A stretch of 43,788 nucleotides of DNA from Actinomycetospora lutea (lineage in GTDB: Bacteria > Actinomycetota > Actinomycetes > Mycobacteriales > Pseudonocardiaceae): assembly GCF_028737205.1 (NCBI RefSeq), contig NZ_JAQZAL010000041.1, positions 1 to 43,788 on the forward strand, given 5' to 3'. Each line of letters opens with the position of its first letter. The stretch's first letter is position 1. Below the pieces are notes generated by a model. The model saw nothing but the letters and a program-made list of their open reading frames with translations, was not told the origin of the DNA and did no database searches. This document shows, piece by piece, positions 16,328-24,405 of this stretch. The position numbers and the translations under genes were made by a program.

Positions 16328-17754
16328 TCGAGCTCCTCCTCGGCCTGCGCGAGCGCGGCGAACTCCTCGTCGGGCGCCGCCGCGACCAGGTGGTGCCGCG
16401 AGTAGAACCCGAACCACGCCATGAGTACCGCGAACGCCCCGAGCGCGCACAGGGCCGCGACGACGTCGACGAGGAACGTCGCCACCACCGCGGCGAGGGC
16501 CAGCACGAGCGCGACGCCGGTGGTGACCCGCCCGCCGGGCGTGCGGTACGGCCGCGGCAGGTCGGGGTGGCGGGCCCGCAGCACCTGGTGGGCGACCATC
16601 ATGAGGACGTAGGACAGGGTCGCGCCGAAGACGGCGAGGTTGATCAGGATGTCGCCGTTGCCGGTCGCCGCGAGCACGAAGCCGATCACCGCGGGCACGA
16701 TCAGCGCGAGGGTCGGGGCCTTGCGGCTGTTGGTCCTCGACAGCACGCGGGGCAGGTAGCCCGCGCGGGAGAGCGCGAACGTCTGCCGGGAGTAGGCGTA
16801 GATGATCGAGAAGAAGCTCGCGATGAGCCCGAGCAGGCCGATGTAGTTGACGGTCGTCGAGAGCCACGACGGCCCGCCGAGCCCGACCTCGAGGGCGCTG
16901 ACCAGCGGGTTCTCGCTCTCGGAGAGCCCCTGCGAGCCCTGGGCGCCGGGGGCGAGCAGCAGGACGGCCGTCGCGGAGACGACGAGCACCGCCATCGCGA
17001 CGATGATGCCGCGCGGCACGGCGCGCACCGGGTCGCGGGCCTCCTCGGCGGCCAGCGGGACCCCCTCGACGGCGAGGAAGAACCAGATCGCGAACGGGAA
17101 GCTCGCCCACACCCCGACCAGCCCGAACGGCAGGAACGGGGACGAACCGGCCGCGTCGGTGGGCACGATGTCGAAGAGGTTCGCGGCGTCGAACGACATG
17201 ATGCCGCCGACCGCGAAGAGCACGAGGCCGACCACGGCGATCGCGGCGATGACGAAGCAGGCCTTGAGCGCCTCGCCGACCCCGAGCAGGTGGATGCCGA
17301 CGAAGATCACGTAGCAGGCGAGGTACACCCACCACCCGTCGGTGATCCCGAACAGGCCCAGCGACTCCACGTAGCCGCCGATGAACGTGGCGATCGCCGC
17401 CGGGGCGACGGCGTACTCGAGGAGGATCGCCGCGCCCGTCGCGAAGCCGCCCCAGGGACCCATGGCCACGCGCGCGAACGTGTACCCGCCGCCCGCGGCC
17501 GGCAGCGCCGAGGACATCTCGGCGAGACCCAGCACCATGCACGTGTACATGACGGCCATGAGCACGGCGGCCACGGCGAGGCCGCCCCACCCACCCTGCG
17601 CGAGCCCGAAGTGCCAGCCGGCGTAGTCGCCGGAGATCACGTACGCGACGCCCAGCCCGGCCAGGAGCACCCAGCTCGCCGAGCCGGCCTTGAGCTGCCG
17701 CGCCGCCAGGTAGTCGTGCCCGGCACTGCGCGTGGAATCAACCTGCTCCGCCAT
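16324..17754 (-). CDS. eat: Ethanolamine permease (APC family)
   Basis: 476 residues with about 12 membrane helices. It begins with a soluble N-terminus (MAEQVDSTRSAGHDYLAARQ) followed by SWVLLAGLGVAYVISGDYAG and GWGGLAVAAVLMAVMYTCMV. This matches the ethanolamine permease branch of the amino acid/polyamine transporter superfamily, which typically has GDYAGW near the start. The motif FSIIYAYSRQTFALSRAGYL lies in the later half. Placement directly before eutB with an ATGA overlap strongly supports ethanolamine as substrate. The start ATG 17752-17754 has a weak GGG-type ribosome-binding site. It lies 92 bp after the MHS transporter gene. Confidence 0.93.
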   Translation of the reverse strand: MAEQVDSTRSAGHDYLAARQLKAGSASWVLLAGLGVAYVISGDYAGWHFGLAQGGWGGLAVAAVLMAVMYTCMVLGLAEMSSALPAAGGGYTFARVAMGPWGGFATGAAILLEYAVAPAAIATFIGGYVESLGLFGITDGWWVYLACYVIFVGIHLLGVGEALKACFVIAAIAVVGLVLFAVGGIMSFDAANLFDIVPTDAAGSSPFLPFGLVGVWASFPFAIWFFLAVEGVPLAAEEARDPVRAVPRGIIVAMAVLVVSATAVLLLAPGAQGSQGLSESENPLVSALEVGLGGPSWLSTTVNYIGLLGLIASFFSIIYAYSRQTFALSRAGYLPRVLSRTNSRKAPTLALIVPAVIGFVLAATGNGDILINLAVFGATLSYVLMMVAHQVLRARHPDLPRPYRTPGGRVTTGVALVLALAAVVATFLVDVVAALCALGAFAVLMAWFGFYSRHHLVAAAPDEEFAALAQAEEELE

Positions 17755-17846
17755 CCGCGTCCCCTTCCGCTCGTGCCCGGACGCACAGCGTGAAGCAGGT
17801 GTGAAGTCCGTGGGTGACGGATGGGTTGCGATCGCCCACCTGCGCC

Positions 17847-19163
17847 TCAGGCGACGCGCGTGCGGCCCGTCTCCGTGACGTGGGCGTCGTCGTCGAGGCC
17901 GCGGCGGCTGGTCTCGCCGGTCGCCAGGATGCAGCCCACGGTCAGCAGGCAGCAGGCGGCGATCACGACCGACACCAGCAGCGGGCTGCCCGTGCCCTGC
18001 AGCACGCTCGCGAACACCACCGGGCCGAGGCCCGCCCCGATGCCGGCGATCTGGTAGCCGAGCGAGGCGCCGGTGTAGCGGGCGCGGGTGGAGAACAGCT
18101 CGGTGTAGAGCGCGGCGAGCGGCCCATACATCGCGGCGTGGACGATGCCCTGGCCGACGACCACCGCGAGGACGAGCAGCGCCGTGGACCCGGAGTCGAC
18201 CAGCGGGAAGAGCAGGAACGCCCAGACGGTCATGGCCAGCGCGCCGACGAGCACCACGGGACGCCGGCCGACGCGGTCGGAGAGCGCGGCGAACCCGATG
18301 ATGCCGACGATGGCGGCCACCGAGGAGACGGTCAGCGCGTTGAGCACGGTCTGGCGGGCGAAGCCGGCCTGCACGGCGTAGGCGATGACGAACGTCGTCA
18401 GCACGCCCTGGGCCACGAAGGCACCGAAGCCGATGCCGATCGAGAGCACGAGGTTGCGCGGGTGGCGGCGCAGCACCTCGAGCAGGGGCGGCGTGGAGGG
18501 GCCCTGGGACCGGGCGAAGACCGGCGTCTCCTCGACCCGTGCGCGGACGAACAGGCCGACCGCGAGGAGCACGGCGCTGAGCAGGAACGGGATGCGCCAG
18601 CCCCAGGTGAGGAAGCCGTCCTCGCCCGCGATCGCGGCGGCCCCGGCCAGCGCCGCGGTGGAGAGCACCATGCCGCTCGGGGCGCCGGCGTTGGTGAAGC
18701 TCGCCCAGAGGCCGCGGCGCGAGGTCGCGTGCTCGGCGGACATCAGCACCGCGCCGCCCCACTCGCCGCCGACCGCGACGCCCTGGAGCACCCGCAGCAG
18801 GATCAGCAGCACCGGCGCCCACACGCCGATCTGCGCGTAGGTCGGCAGCACGCCGATGAGCACACTGACCACGCCCATCAGGGTCATCGTCACGACGAGC
18901 ATCTTCTTGCGCCCGACGCGGTCGCCGAAGTGCCCGAACAGCACGCCGCCCAGGGGACGCGCGAGGTAGCCGGTGGCGAGCGTCCCGAAGCTCGCGACCG
19001 TGCCCACCAGCGGGTCGAGCGTGGAGAAGAAGACCTTGGCGAACACGACGGCCGAGGCCGTCGCGTAGAGCAGGAAGTCGTAGTACTCGATGACGCTGCC
19101 CAGGTAGCTGGACAGCACCGCCCGGCGGAGCTGGGTCCGCGAGCGCGCGTCGGCCTCGGCCAC
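17847..19163 (-). CDS. MHS-family MFS transporter
   Basis: 438 residues with 12 predicted membrane helices, of the metabolite:H+ symporter (MHS) branch of the major facilitator superfamily. Seen are the N-terminal SSYLGSVIEYYDFLLYATAS, the loop 2-3 signature GHFGDRVGRKK, the GGEWGGAVLMSAEHA motif of MHS proteins, and SDRVGRR in the second half. Relatives carry betaines, alpha-ketoglutarate, shikimate or other organic ions. Its position at the head of the eut operon suggests a linked substrate such as a choline/ethanolamine-derived compound, but this is inference. The start is GTG 19161-19163 with a GGGAGG ribosome-binding site 6 bp upstream. Confidence 0.9.
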   Translation of the reverse strand: MAEADARSRTQLRRAVLSSYLGSVIEYYDFLLYATASAVVFAKVFFSTLDPLVGTVASFGTLATGYLARPLGGVLFGHFGDRVGRKKMLVVTMTLMGVVSVLIGVLPTYAQIGVWAPVLLILLRVLQGVAVGGEWGGAVLMSAEHATSRRGLWASFTNAGAPSGMVLSTAALAGAAAIAGEDGFLTWGWRIPFLLSAVLLAVGLFVRARVEETPVFARSQGPSTPPLLEVLRRHPRNLVLSIGIGFGAFVAQGVLTTFVIAYAVQAGFARQTVLNALTVSSVAAIVGIIGFAALSDRVGRRPVVLVGALAMTVWAFLLFPLVDSGSTALLVLAVVVGQGIVHAAMYGPLAALYTELFSTRARYTGASLGYQIAGIGAGLGPVVFASVLQGTGSPLLVSVVIAACCLLTVGCILATGETSRRGLDDDAHVTETGRTRVA

Positions 19164-19216
19164 GCCGCACCTCCCGCTCGGTCTCGTGTGTGGTCGCGGT
19201 CACGGATGTCCGAGCC

Positions 19217-19245
19217 AATGTAGGCAGGCACGCGACGGGCGTCAA
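19217..19245 (-). promoter_or_regulatory. Sigma-70-type promoter of the eut operon
   Basis: On the minus strand TTGACG (19240-19245), a 17-bp spacer and TACATT (19217-19222) form a near-consensus promoter. It points at the MHS/eat/eutBC genes and predicts a transcript start near 19210. Its -35 box touches the inverted repeat at 19245-19263. Confidence 0.7.
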
Positions 19246-19263
19246 CGATGTGCCCAACATCGT
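19245..19263. promoter_or_regulatory. 7-5-7 inverted repeat, candidate PaaX-family operator
   Basis: ACGATGT (19245-19251), spacer GCCCA, ACATCGT (19257-19263). It lies between the eut-operon -35 box and the start of the divergent regulator gene. A repressor bound here could control both. Confidence 0.6.
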
Positions 19264-19271
19264 CACGACGC

Positions 19272-19277
19272 TAGGCT
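19272..19277 (+). promoter_or_regulatory. -10 box for a leaderless paaX-like transcript
   Basis: TAGGCT, then six bases, then the GTG start at 19284. This spacing puts the transcript start at the start codon. No Shine-Dalgarno sequence is present, in agreement. Confidence 0.6.
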
Positions 19278-19283
19278 CCCGCC

Positions 19284-20135
19284 GTGTCCGAGGCCGACAC
19301 CGACGCCGAGGTCGACGCACCCCGGCCCCAGGCGATCCTGCTGACCTTCCTCGGCGGCTACCTGCTCGGGCGCGGGGTGCACGTCGCGACGAGCAGCCTC
19401 GTCGACGTGCTCGGTCGCGCCGGGGTGTCCGAGCACGCGACCCGCTCGACGGTCAGCCGGATGGCCCGCCGCGAGCAGCTGCACCGCGTGCGGCGGGGCC
19501 GCCAGGTCTACGTGGGGCCGACGCCGGCGACGCGCGAGGTCCTGCGCGACGGCGAGGCGCGGATCTGGCGCACCGACGTCGTCAACACCCGGTGGGACGG
19601 CTCGTGGACGCTGCTGTCGTTCTCGCTGCCCGACGCGTGGGCCCGCGAGCGGCACCTGCTGCGGGCGCGCCTGTCGTGGGCGGGGTTCGCGCCGCTGCAG
19701 GGCGGGCTGTGGATCGCGCCGGGCGACGTCGACGTGGCCGCGCTCGCCGAGGGCCTGGGTCTCGACGGGCGCCTGCGCGCGTTCAGCGCCCGCGCGCTGG
19801 CCCCGACCGACGTCGACGCCCTCGTCCGCGACGCCTGGGACCTCCCGGCCGTCGCCGCCCGGTACACGGCGTTCCGGGCGCGCTGGAGCGAGCCCGCGAC
19901 GCGGCCCCCGCTGCCCGACCCGCTCGCGGCGCAGCTCGTGCTCCAGACCGACTGGCTCCAGGCGATCCGTCGCGACCCGCGCCTGCCGCGGCGCCACCTG
20001 CCCCCGGACTGGCCGGCCGAGCCCGCCCACGCCCTGTTCCGCGAGCTCTACACGACCTACGAGCGCGGTGCCCGCGCCGGCGCCGCGGCCCTCGACGTCA
20101 TCCCCGACGAGGACGCGGCCGACCGGCGTCCGTGA
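19284..20135 (+). CDS. PaaX-family transcriptional regulator
   Basis: 283 residues. An N-terminal winged helix (AILLTFLGGYLLGRGVHVAT, then LGRAGVSEHATRSTVSRMAR) is followed by RRGRQVYVGPTPATREVL. The PaaX core domain is seen in VNTRWDGSWTLLSFSLPDAW, LLRARLSWAGFAPLQGGLWI and WDLPAVAARYTAFRARW. PaaX proteins are acyl-CoA-responsive repressors best known for phenylacetate genes. No paa gene is in this window, so the target is more likely the divergent MHS/eut operon, with which it shares an inverted repeat. The start is GTG 19284, apparently leaderless. A strong terminator hairpin follows immediately. Confidence 0.9.
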   Translation: MSEADTDAEVDAPRPQAILLTFLGGYLLGRGVHVATSSLVDVLGRAGVSEHATRSTVSRMARREQLHRVRRGRQVYVGPTPATREVLRDGEARIWRTDVVNTRWDGSWTLLSFSLPDAWARERHLLRARLSWAGFAPLQGGLWIAPGDVDVAALAEGLGLDGRLRAFSARALAPTDVDALVRDAWDLPAVAARYTAFRARWSEPATRPPLPDPLAAQLVLQTDWLQAIRRDPRLPRRHLPPDWPAEPAHALFRELYTTYERGARAGAAALDVIPDEDAADRRP

Positions 20136-20167
20136 GCGGACTTCGGGGCCATCGGCCCGGAGTCCGC
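20136..20167. terminator. Strong bidirectional terminator hairpin
   Basis: GCGGACTTCGGG (20136-20147) pairs with CCCGGAGTCCGC (20156-20167) over 12 bp with one G-T pair and an 8-nt loop. It starts on the base after the PaaX-like stop codon and ends 9 bp before the MarR-family stop codon, so it serves both convergent genes. Confidence 0.85.
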
Positions 20168-20176
20168 CCACATCGG

Positions 20177-20638
20177 TCAGACCAGGTTCGTCCGGCAGTG
20201 GTTGAGCAGGGCACGCAGGGCGGCGCGCTCGTCGGGGTCGAGACCGGTGACCATGCGCTCCTCGACCTCCGCCGCGCCGGGGGCCACCTCGGCCAGCAGC
20301 GCGCGCCCCCGGTCGGAGAGCCCGATGAGGACACGGCGCCCGTGGGCCGGGTCCGGGGTGCGCGTGATCCAGTGGCCGCGCTCGAGCGCCGCGAGCAGGT
20401 CGCCCATCGCCTGCGGGCTGACGAACGCGTTGCGCGCCAGGTCCGCGCCCGTCTGCCCCTCGCGGCGCGCGAGGACGGTCAACGCGGTCCACTGCGGCAC
20501 CGTGATGCCGGTGCTGCGCAGGAGGTCGTCGAGGCGGGCGCGGACCGCCAACTCGACCTGCTTGACCGCGTAGAGCAGCGACGGACCCTCGCCGGCCCGC
20601 TCCGGCCCCTGTGCCACCACCGTCGCCCCCTCGTCCAC
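20177..20638 (-). CDS. MarR-family transcriptional regulator
   Basis: About 153 residues, normal for MarR. A dimerisation helix (LLYAVKQVELAVRARLDDLL) precedes the winged helix: VPQWTALTVLARREGQTGAD, LARNAFVSPQAMGDLLAALE as recognition region, and the wing RTPDPAHGRRVLIGLSDRG with the typical D-x-R-like basic tip. The start was set at GTG 20638 for length and because the likely promoter lies at 20660-20680; an in-frame GTG at 20710 would add 24 poorly conserved residues. It is divergent from the crotonase/ligase operon and probably represses it. MarR proteins in comparable positions (CouR in Rhodococcus) respond to acyl-CoA thioesters. Confidence 0.88.
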   Translation of the reverse strand: MDEGATVVAQGPERAGEGPSLLYAVKQVELAVRARLDDLLRSTGITVPQWTALTVLARREGQTGADLARNAFVSPQAMGDLLAALERGHWITRTPDPAHGRRVLIGLSDRGRALLAEVAPGAAEVEERMVTGLDPDERAALRALLNHCRTNLV

Positions 20639-20664
20639 TTCCGCCGCCGCGGACCTGCCCCTAG

Positions 20665-20681
20665 TATCAAGGTTCCTGACA
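20665..20681. promoter_or_regulatory. Imperfect dyad in the MarR/crotonase intergenic region
   Basis: TATCAAGGTTCCTGACA contains the partial dyad TCA-x-G-xxx-C-x-TGA in an AT-richer patch. It is a candidate operator for the MarR protein and overlaps the probable minus-strand promoter (GATACT, 20662-20667). Confidence 0.4.
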
Positions 20682-20810
20682 ATGAAGGAGACCCCTGAGC
20701 GCGACGTCACGCCGTGCCGTCATCGTCCCGGGTCGGGCGACCCGCCCGGAACGGCGTCCGCGGGTCGCCGCCCACCGGGGGTACGCAGTTCCCGCCATGG
20801 AGGGAGTCCG

Positions 20811-21623
20811 TTGAGCGACCAGGCCGCGCGCAGCGCCGAGGACACCGTGTCCCCCCTGCTGCCCCCGTCACTGACCCTCCACCGCGACGGTCCGGTCGCG
20901 GTGCTGCGGCTCGCGCGCCCGGCCAAGCGCAACGCCCTCGACGACGCCACGGTGCTCGGCCTCGAGGCCTTCTTCTCCGCACCGCCGCCCGACGTGCGCG
21001 CCGTCGTCCTCGACGCCGAGGGCGACCACTTCAGCGCCGGCCTCGACCTCTCCGAGCTGGGCGCGACCGACGCCGTCGCCGGCGTCGAGCACTCCCGGTT
21101 CTGGCACCGGGTCTTCGCCCGCATGGAGCAGGGCCGGCTGCCCGTCGTCAGCGTGCTCAAGGGCGCGGTGGTCGGCGGCGGCCTGGAGCTGGCCGCCGCC
21201 ACGCACGTCCGCGTCGCCGAGCCCAGCGCCTTCTACGCCCTGCCCGAGCCCTCCCGCGGGCTGTTCGTCGGCGGCGGCGGCTCGGTCCGGATCCCGCGGC
21301 TGATCGGCGTGCCCCGGATGACCGACATGATGCTCACCGGCCGGGTCCTCGACGCGCAGGAGGGCCAGCAGCTGGGCATCACGACCTACCTCACCGAGCC
21401 CGGCGGCGGCTTCGCCCAGGCCCTCGAGCTCGCCCACCGCATGGCCGACAACCCACCGGTCAGCACGTACGCCGTCCTCCAGGCGCTGCCGCGCATCGCC
21501 GCCGCGCGGGACGAGGACGGGTTCTTCATGGAGGCCCTCATGGCCGCGATCTCCTCCAGCAGCGCCGAGGCCCAGGAGCGCATGTCCGCGTTCCTCGCCG
21601 GCCGCGCGGGCAAGGTCCGCTGA
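20811..21623 (+). CDS. Enoyl-CoA hydratase/isomerase (crotonase) family protein
   Basis: 270 residues from TTG 20811, preceded by an excellent ribosome-binding site GGAGGGAG (20799-20806). Crotonase features are LHRDGPVAVLRLARPAKRNA, the oxyanion-hole strand HFSAGLDLSELG, GAVVGGGLELAAATHVRVAE with the Glu at the usual catalytic position, and YALPEPSRGLFVGGGGSVRI, which replaces the common PGxGGTQ. The C-terminal helix (MEALMAAISSSSAEAQERM) is typical. It likely hydrates or processes an acyl-CoA made by the next gene. Its stop overlaps the ligase start (TGATG). An upstream ATG at 20682 lacks conserved sequence. Confidence 0.88.
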   Translation: MSDQAARSAEDTVSPLLPPSLTLHRDGPVAVLRLARPAKRNALDDATVLGLEAFFSAPPPDVRAVVLDAEGDHFSAGLDLSELGATDAVAGVEHSRFWHRVFARMEQGRLPVVSVLKGAVVGGGLELAAATHVRVAEPSAFYALPEPSRGLFVGGGGSVRIPRLIGVPRMTDMMLTGRVLDAQEGQQLGITTYLTEPGGGFAQALELAHRMADNPPVSTYAVLQALPRIAAARDEDGFFMEALMAAISSSSAEAQERMSAFLAGRAGKVR

Positions 21624-23545
21624 TGGGCGCGCCCCCCGCCGGCACCGTCACGGCCGCCTTCGTCGACTGGCTCGCCGCCGAGCGCGGCCTGCGGTTCGAC
21701 GACTACGACGCCCTGCAGCGCTGGTCGGTCACCGACCTCGACGGCTTCTGGTCGGCGATCGCCGCGTTCTTCGCCGTGCCGTTCCACGACGCGCCCCGCG
21801 CGGTGCTGGAGGCCCGCGGGATGCCCGGGACCGTCTGGTTCCCGGGCGCGACGCTGAACTACGCGGAGCGGGCGGTCGAGGGACCGCCGGGGACGAGCGA
21901 CGACGCGCCGGCGCTGCTGGCCTACTCGCAGACCCGCGACGAGCAGCACTGGAGCCGCGGCGAGCTCCGCGACGCCGTGGCCCGCGCCCGGGCGGGCCTG
22001 CAGCGGCTCGGCGTGGGGCGCGGCGACCGGGTCGTGGCCTACGCGCCGAACATCCCCGAGACCGTGATCGCGCACCTCGCCGTCGCGAGCCTCGGCGCGG
22101 TCTGGGCCTCGTGCGCGCCGGAGTTCGGCGCGCGCAGCGTCATCGACCGCTTCGCCCAGATCGAGCCGACGGTGCTGCTCGCGGTCGGCGGCTACGTCTA
22201 CGGCGACAAGCCCATCGACCGCACCGCCGAGGTGGCCGCGCTGCGCGCCGCGCTCCCGTCGCTGCGCCACGTCGTCGGGATCCCGTACGGCCCGGGCGAG
22301 GTGCCCGACGCGCTGCCCTGGTCCGAGCTGGTCGGCACGCCCGCCGCGCCCGCCTACGACCCGGTGCCCTTCGACCACCCGCTCGTGGTCCTGTTCTCCT
22401 CGGGCACCACCGGCAGGCCGAAGGCGATCGTGCACGGCCACGGCGGGCTGACCGTCGAGCACCTCAAGAACCACGGCCTGGCCTGGGACGTCCGCCCCGG
22501 CGACCGGATGCTCTGGTTCTCGACGACCGCCTGGATGATGTGGAACGCGCTGGTCTCCGGGCTGCTGCACGGCGCGGCGCTGATCCTCGTCGACGGCAAC
22601 CCGCTGCACCCCGACCTCGGCTGGCAGTGGCGGCTCGCGGCGGGGGCCCGCGCCACCCACTTCGGCTCCTCGCCCGGCTTCCTCATGGCCTGCCGGGCCG
22701 AGGGCCTGCACCCGGCGGCGGAGCAGGACCTCACGGCCCTGCGCCAGATCTGCGTGGCCGGCAGCCCGCTGCCCCCCGAGGGGTACCGCTGGGTGGCCGC
22801 GGAGTTCGGCCCCGAGGTCCTGCTGCTCGTCGGCAGCGGCGGCACCGACGTGTGCACGGGCATCGTGCAGGGCGGGCCGTGGCAGGAGGTCGTCGAGGGC
22901 GAGATCTCCGGTCGCGAGCTCGGGGTGGACACCGCCGCGTTCGACGAGGCCGGCAACGAGGTCGTCGGCGAGCTCGGCGAGCTGGTCATCCGCGCGCCGA
23001 TGCCCTCGATGCCCCTGTTCTTCTGGGGCGACGAGGACGGCTCGCGGCTGCGCGCCGCCTACTTCGACCACTATCCCGGCGTCTGGCGCCACGGCGACTG
23101 GGTCCGGTTCTCCCCGTCGGGCTCGGTCGTCGTCACCGGGCGCTCGGACGCCACCCTCAACCGGGGCGGCGTCCGGCTCGGGACCGCCGAGTTCTACTCC
23201 GTGGTCGAGGAGATGCCCGAGATCGTCGACAGCCTCGTCGTGCACCTCGAGGACGCCGCCGGCGGACCGGGCGAGCTGCTGCTGTTCGTGGTCCCCGCGG
23301 CGGGCCAGGAGGTCGACGAGGCGCTCGTCGGGCGCATCCGCGCCGAGCTGCGCTCCGCGCTCTCGCCCCGCCACCTCCCCGACCGCATCCACGCGCTGCC
23401 GGCCGTGCCGCGCACCCGCACCGGCAAGAAGCTCGAGGTCCCGGCCAAGCGGATCCTGCTCGGCGCCGACCCGGACGCGGTCGCCTCGCGCGACTCGCTG
23501 GTCGACCCGAGCGCCCTCGACGCGATCGCGGACGTCGCGCGGTGA
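21623..23545 (+). CDS. Acetoacetate--CoA ligase-like acyl-CoA synthetase
   Basis: 640 residues, the length of acetoacetyl-CoA synthetases. The N-terminal AACS/ACS cap is seen in LQRWSVTDLDGFWSAIAAFF and WFPGATLNYAERAV. The ATP-binding motif is LFSSGTTGRPKAIVHGHGG. A characteristic STTAWMMWNALVSGLLHGA segment follows, then VGSGGTDVCTGIVQGGPW. The C-terminal hinge is TGRSDATLNRGGVRLGTAEF and the adenylation Lys is in RTRTGKKLEVPAKRIL. It adenylates a short acid and forms its CoA thioester. Family membership suggests a beta-keto or 3-hydroxy acid, but the operon may use another acid. It is coupled to the crotonase (TGATG) and to the dehydrogenase (GTGA). Confidence 0.9.
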   Translation: MGAPPAGTVTAAFVDWLAAERGLRFDDYDALQRWSVTDLDGFWSAIAAFFAVPFHDAPRAVLEARGMPGTVWFPGATLNYAERAVEGPPGTSDDAPALLAYSQTRDEQHWSRGELRDAVARARAGLQRLGVGRGDRVVAYAPNIPETVIAHLAVASLGAVWASCAPEFGARSVIDRFAQIEPTVLLAVGGYVYGDKPIDRTAEVAALRAALPSLRHVVGIPYGPGEVPDALPWSELVGTPAAPAYDPVPFDHPLVVLFSSGTTGRPKAIVHGHGGLTVEHLKNHGLAWDVRPGDRMLWFSTTAWMMWNALVSGLLHGAALILVDGNPLHPDLGWQWRLAAGARATHFGSSPGFLMACRAEGLHPAAEQDLTALRQICVAGSPLPPEGYRWVAAEFGPEVLLLVGSGGTDVCTGIVQGGPWQEVVEGEISGRELGVDTAAFDEAGNEVVGELGELVIRAPMPSMPLFFWGDEDGSRLRAAYFDHYPGVWRHGDWVRFSPSGSVVVTGRSDATLNRGGVRLGTAEFYSVVEEMPEIVDSLVVHLEDAAGGPGELLLFVVPAAGQEVDEALVGRIRAELRSALSPRHLPDRIHALPAVPRTRTGKKLEVPAKRILLGADPDAVASRDSLVDPSALDAIADVAR

Positions 23546-24405
23546 CGCGGGTCGCCGTGGTCGGCACCGGGGTGATCGGCGAGAGCTGGGCCCGGCTGTT
23601 CCTCGCGCACGGGCACGACGTCGTCGCCACCGACCCGGCGCCGGGCGCGGCGGAGCGGCTCCCGGACGCGGTCACCTTCGTCGAGGATCCGGCGCAGGCC
23701 GCGGCCGACGCCGACTTCGTGCAGGAGAACGGCCCCGAGCGCCTCGAGGTCAAGCACGCGCTGCTCGCCGTGCTCGACGCCGCCGCCCGCCCCGACGTCG
23801 TCATCGCCAGCAGCTCGTCGGCGCTGCGCCCCACCGACCTCGCCCGCGGCGCCCCCGAGCACCCCGAGCGCGTGCTCGTCGGGCACCCGTTCAACCCGCC
23901 GCACCTGGTCCCGCTCGTCGAGGTCGTGCCCGGCGAGGCGACCTCGGAGGCCGCGGTCGGGGCGGCGATGGCCTTCTACGCCGGGGTCGGCCGCACGCCC
24001 CTGCGGCTGCGCGCCGAGCTCCCCGGCCACCTCGCCAACCGCCTGCAGGCCGCCCTGTGGCGCGAGGCGTACTCGCTGGTCGAGCGCGGGGTCGCCACCG
24101 TCGCCGACATCGACACGGCGATCACCGACGGCCCCGGCCTGCGCTGGGCAGGCGTCGGGCCGATCACCGGCCAGCACCTCTCCGGCGGCGCCGGCGGGCT
24201 CGCCCACGTCCTCGAGCACCTGCACCCCGGCACCGAGGCGCTGTGGGCCGACCTCGGAGCGCCGACGATGACCCCCGAGCTCGCGCAGCGTCTTGTCACC
24301 CAGGTCACCGAGGCCGTGGGCGACGCCGGCCCGGACGCCCTGCTCGCCCGCCGCGACGCGGTGATCCGCGCCGCACTGACCGCCCGATCGACGGAGGACC
24401 GCTGA
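23542..24405 (+). CDS. 3-hydroxyacyl-CoA dehydrogenase family protein (carnitine dehydrogenase-like)
   Basis: 287 residues from GTG 23542, overlapping the ligase stop as GTGA. The Rossmann motif is VAVVGTGVIGESWARLFLAH with an acidic residue after strand 2 (VVATDPAPG), indicating NAD. The family's catalytic His segment is VGHPFNPPHLVPLVEVVPG. The C-terminal helical domain (ELPGHLANRLQAALWREAYS, then GPGLRWAGVGPITGQHLSGG) matches the lambda-crystallin/L-carnitine dehydrogenase subgroup. It would oxidise a 3-hydroxy acid or its CoA ester to the 3-keto form, fitting between the crotonase and the amidohydrolase. Its stop overlaps the next start (TGATG). Confidence 0.9.
   Translation: MTRVAVVGTGVIGESWARLFLAHGHDVVATDPAPGAAERLPDAVTFVEDPAQAAADADFVQENGPERLEVKHALLAVLDAAARPDVVIASSSSALRPTDLARGAPEHPERVLVGHPFNPPHLVPLVEVVPGEATSEAAVGAAMAFYAGVGRTPLRLRAELPGHLANRLQAALWREAYSLVERGVATVADIDTAITDGPGLRWAGVGPITGQHLSGGAGGLAHVLEHLHPGTEALWADLGAPTMTPELAQRLVTQVTEAVGDAGPDALLARRDAVIRAALTARSTEDR

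Noticed and set aside
20639..20710. Upstream GTG start for the MarR gene
   Set aside because: It would add 24 residues without family similarity and would place the likely promoter and operator inside the coding region.
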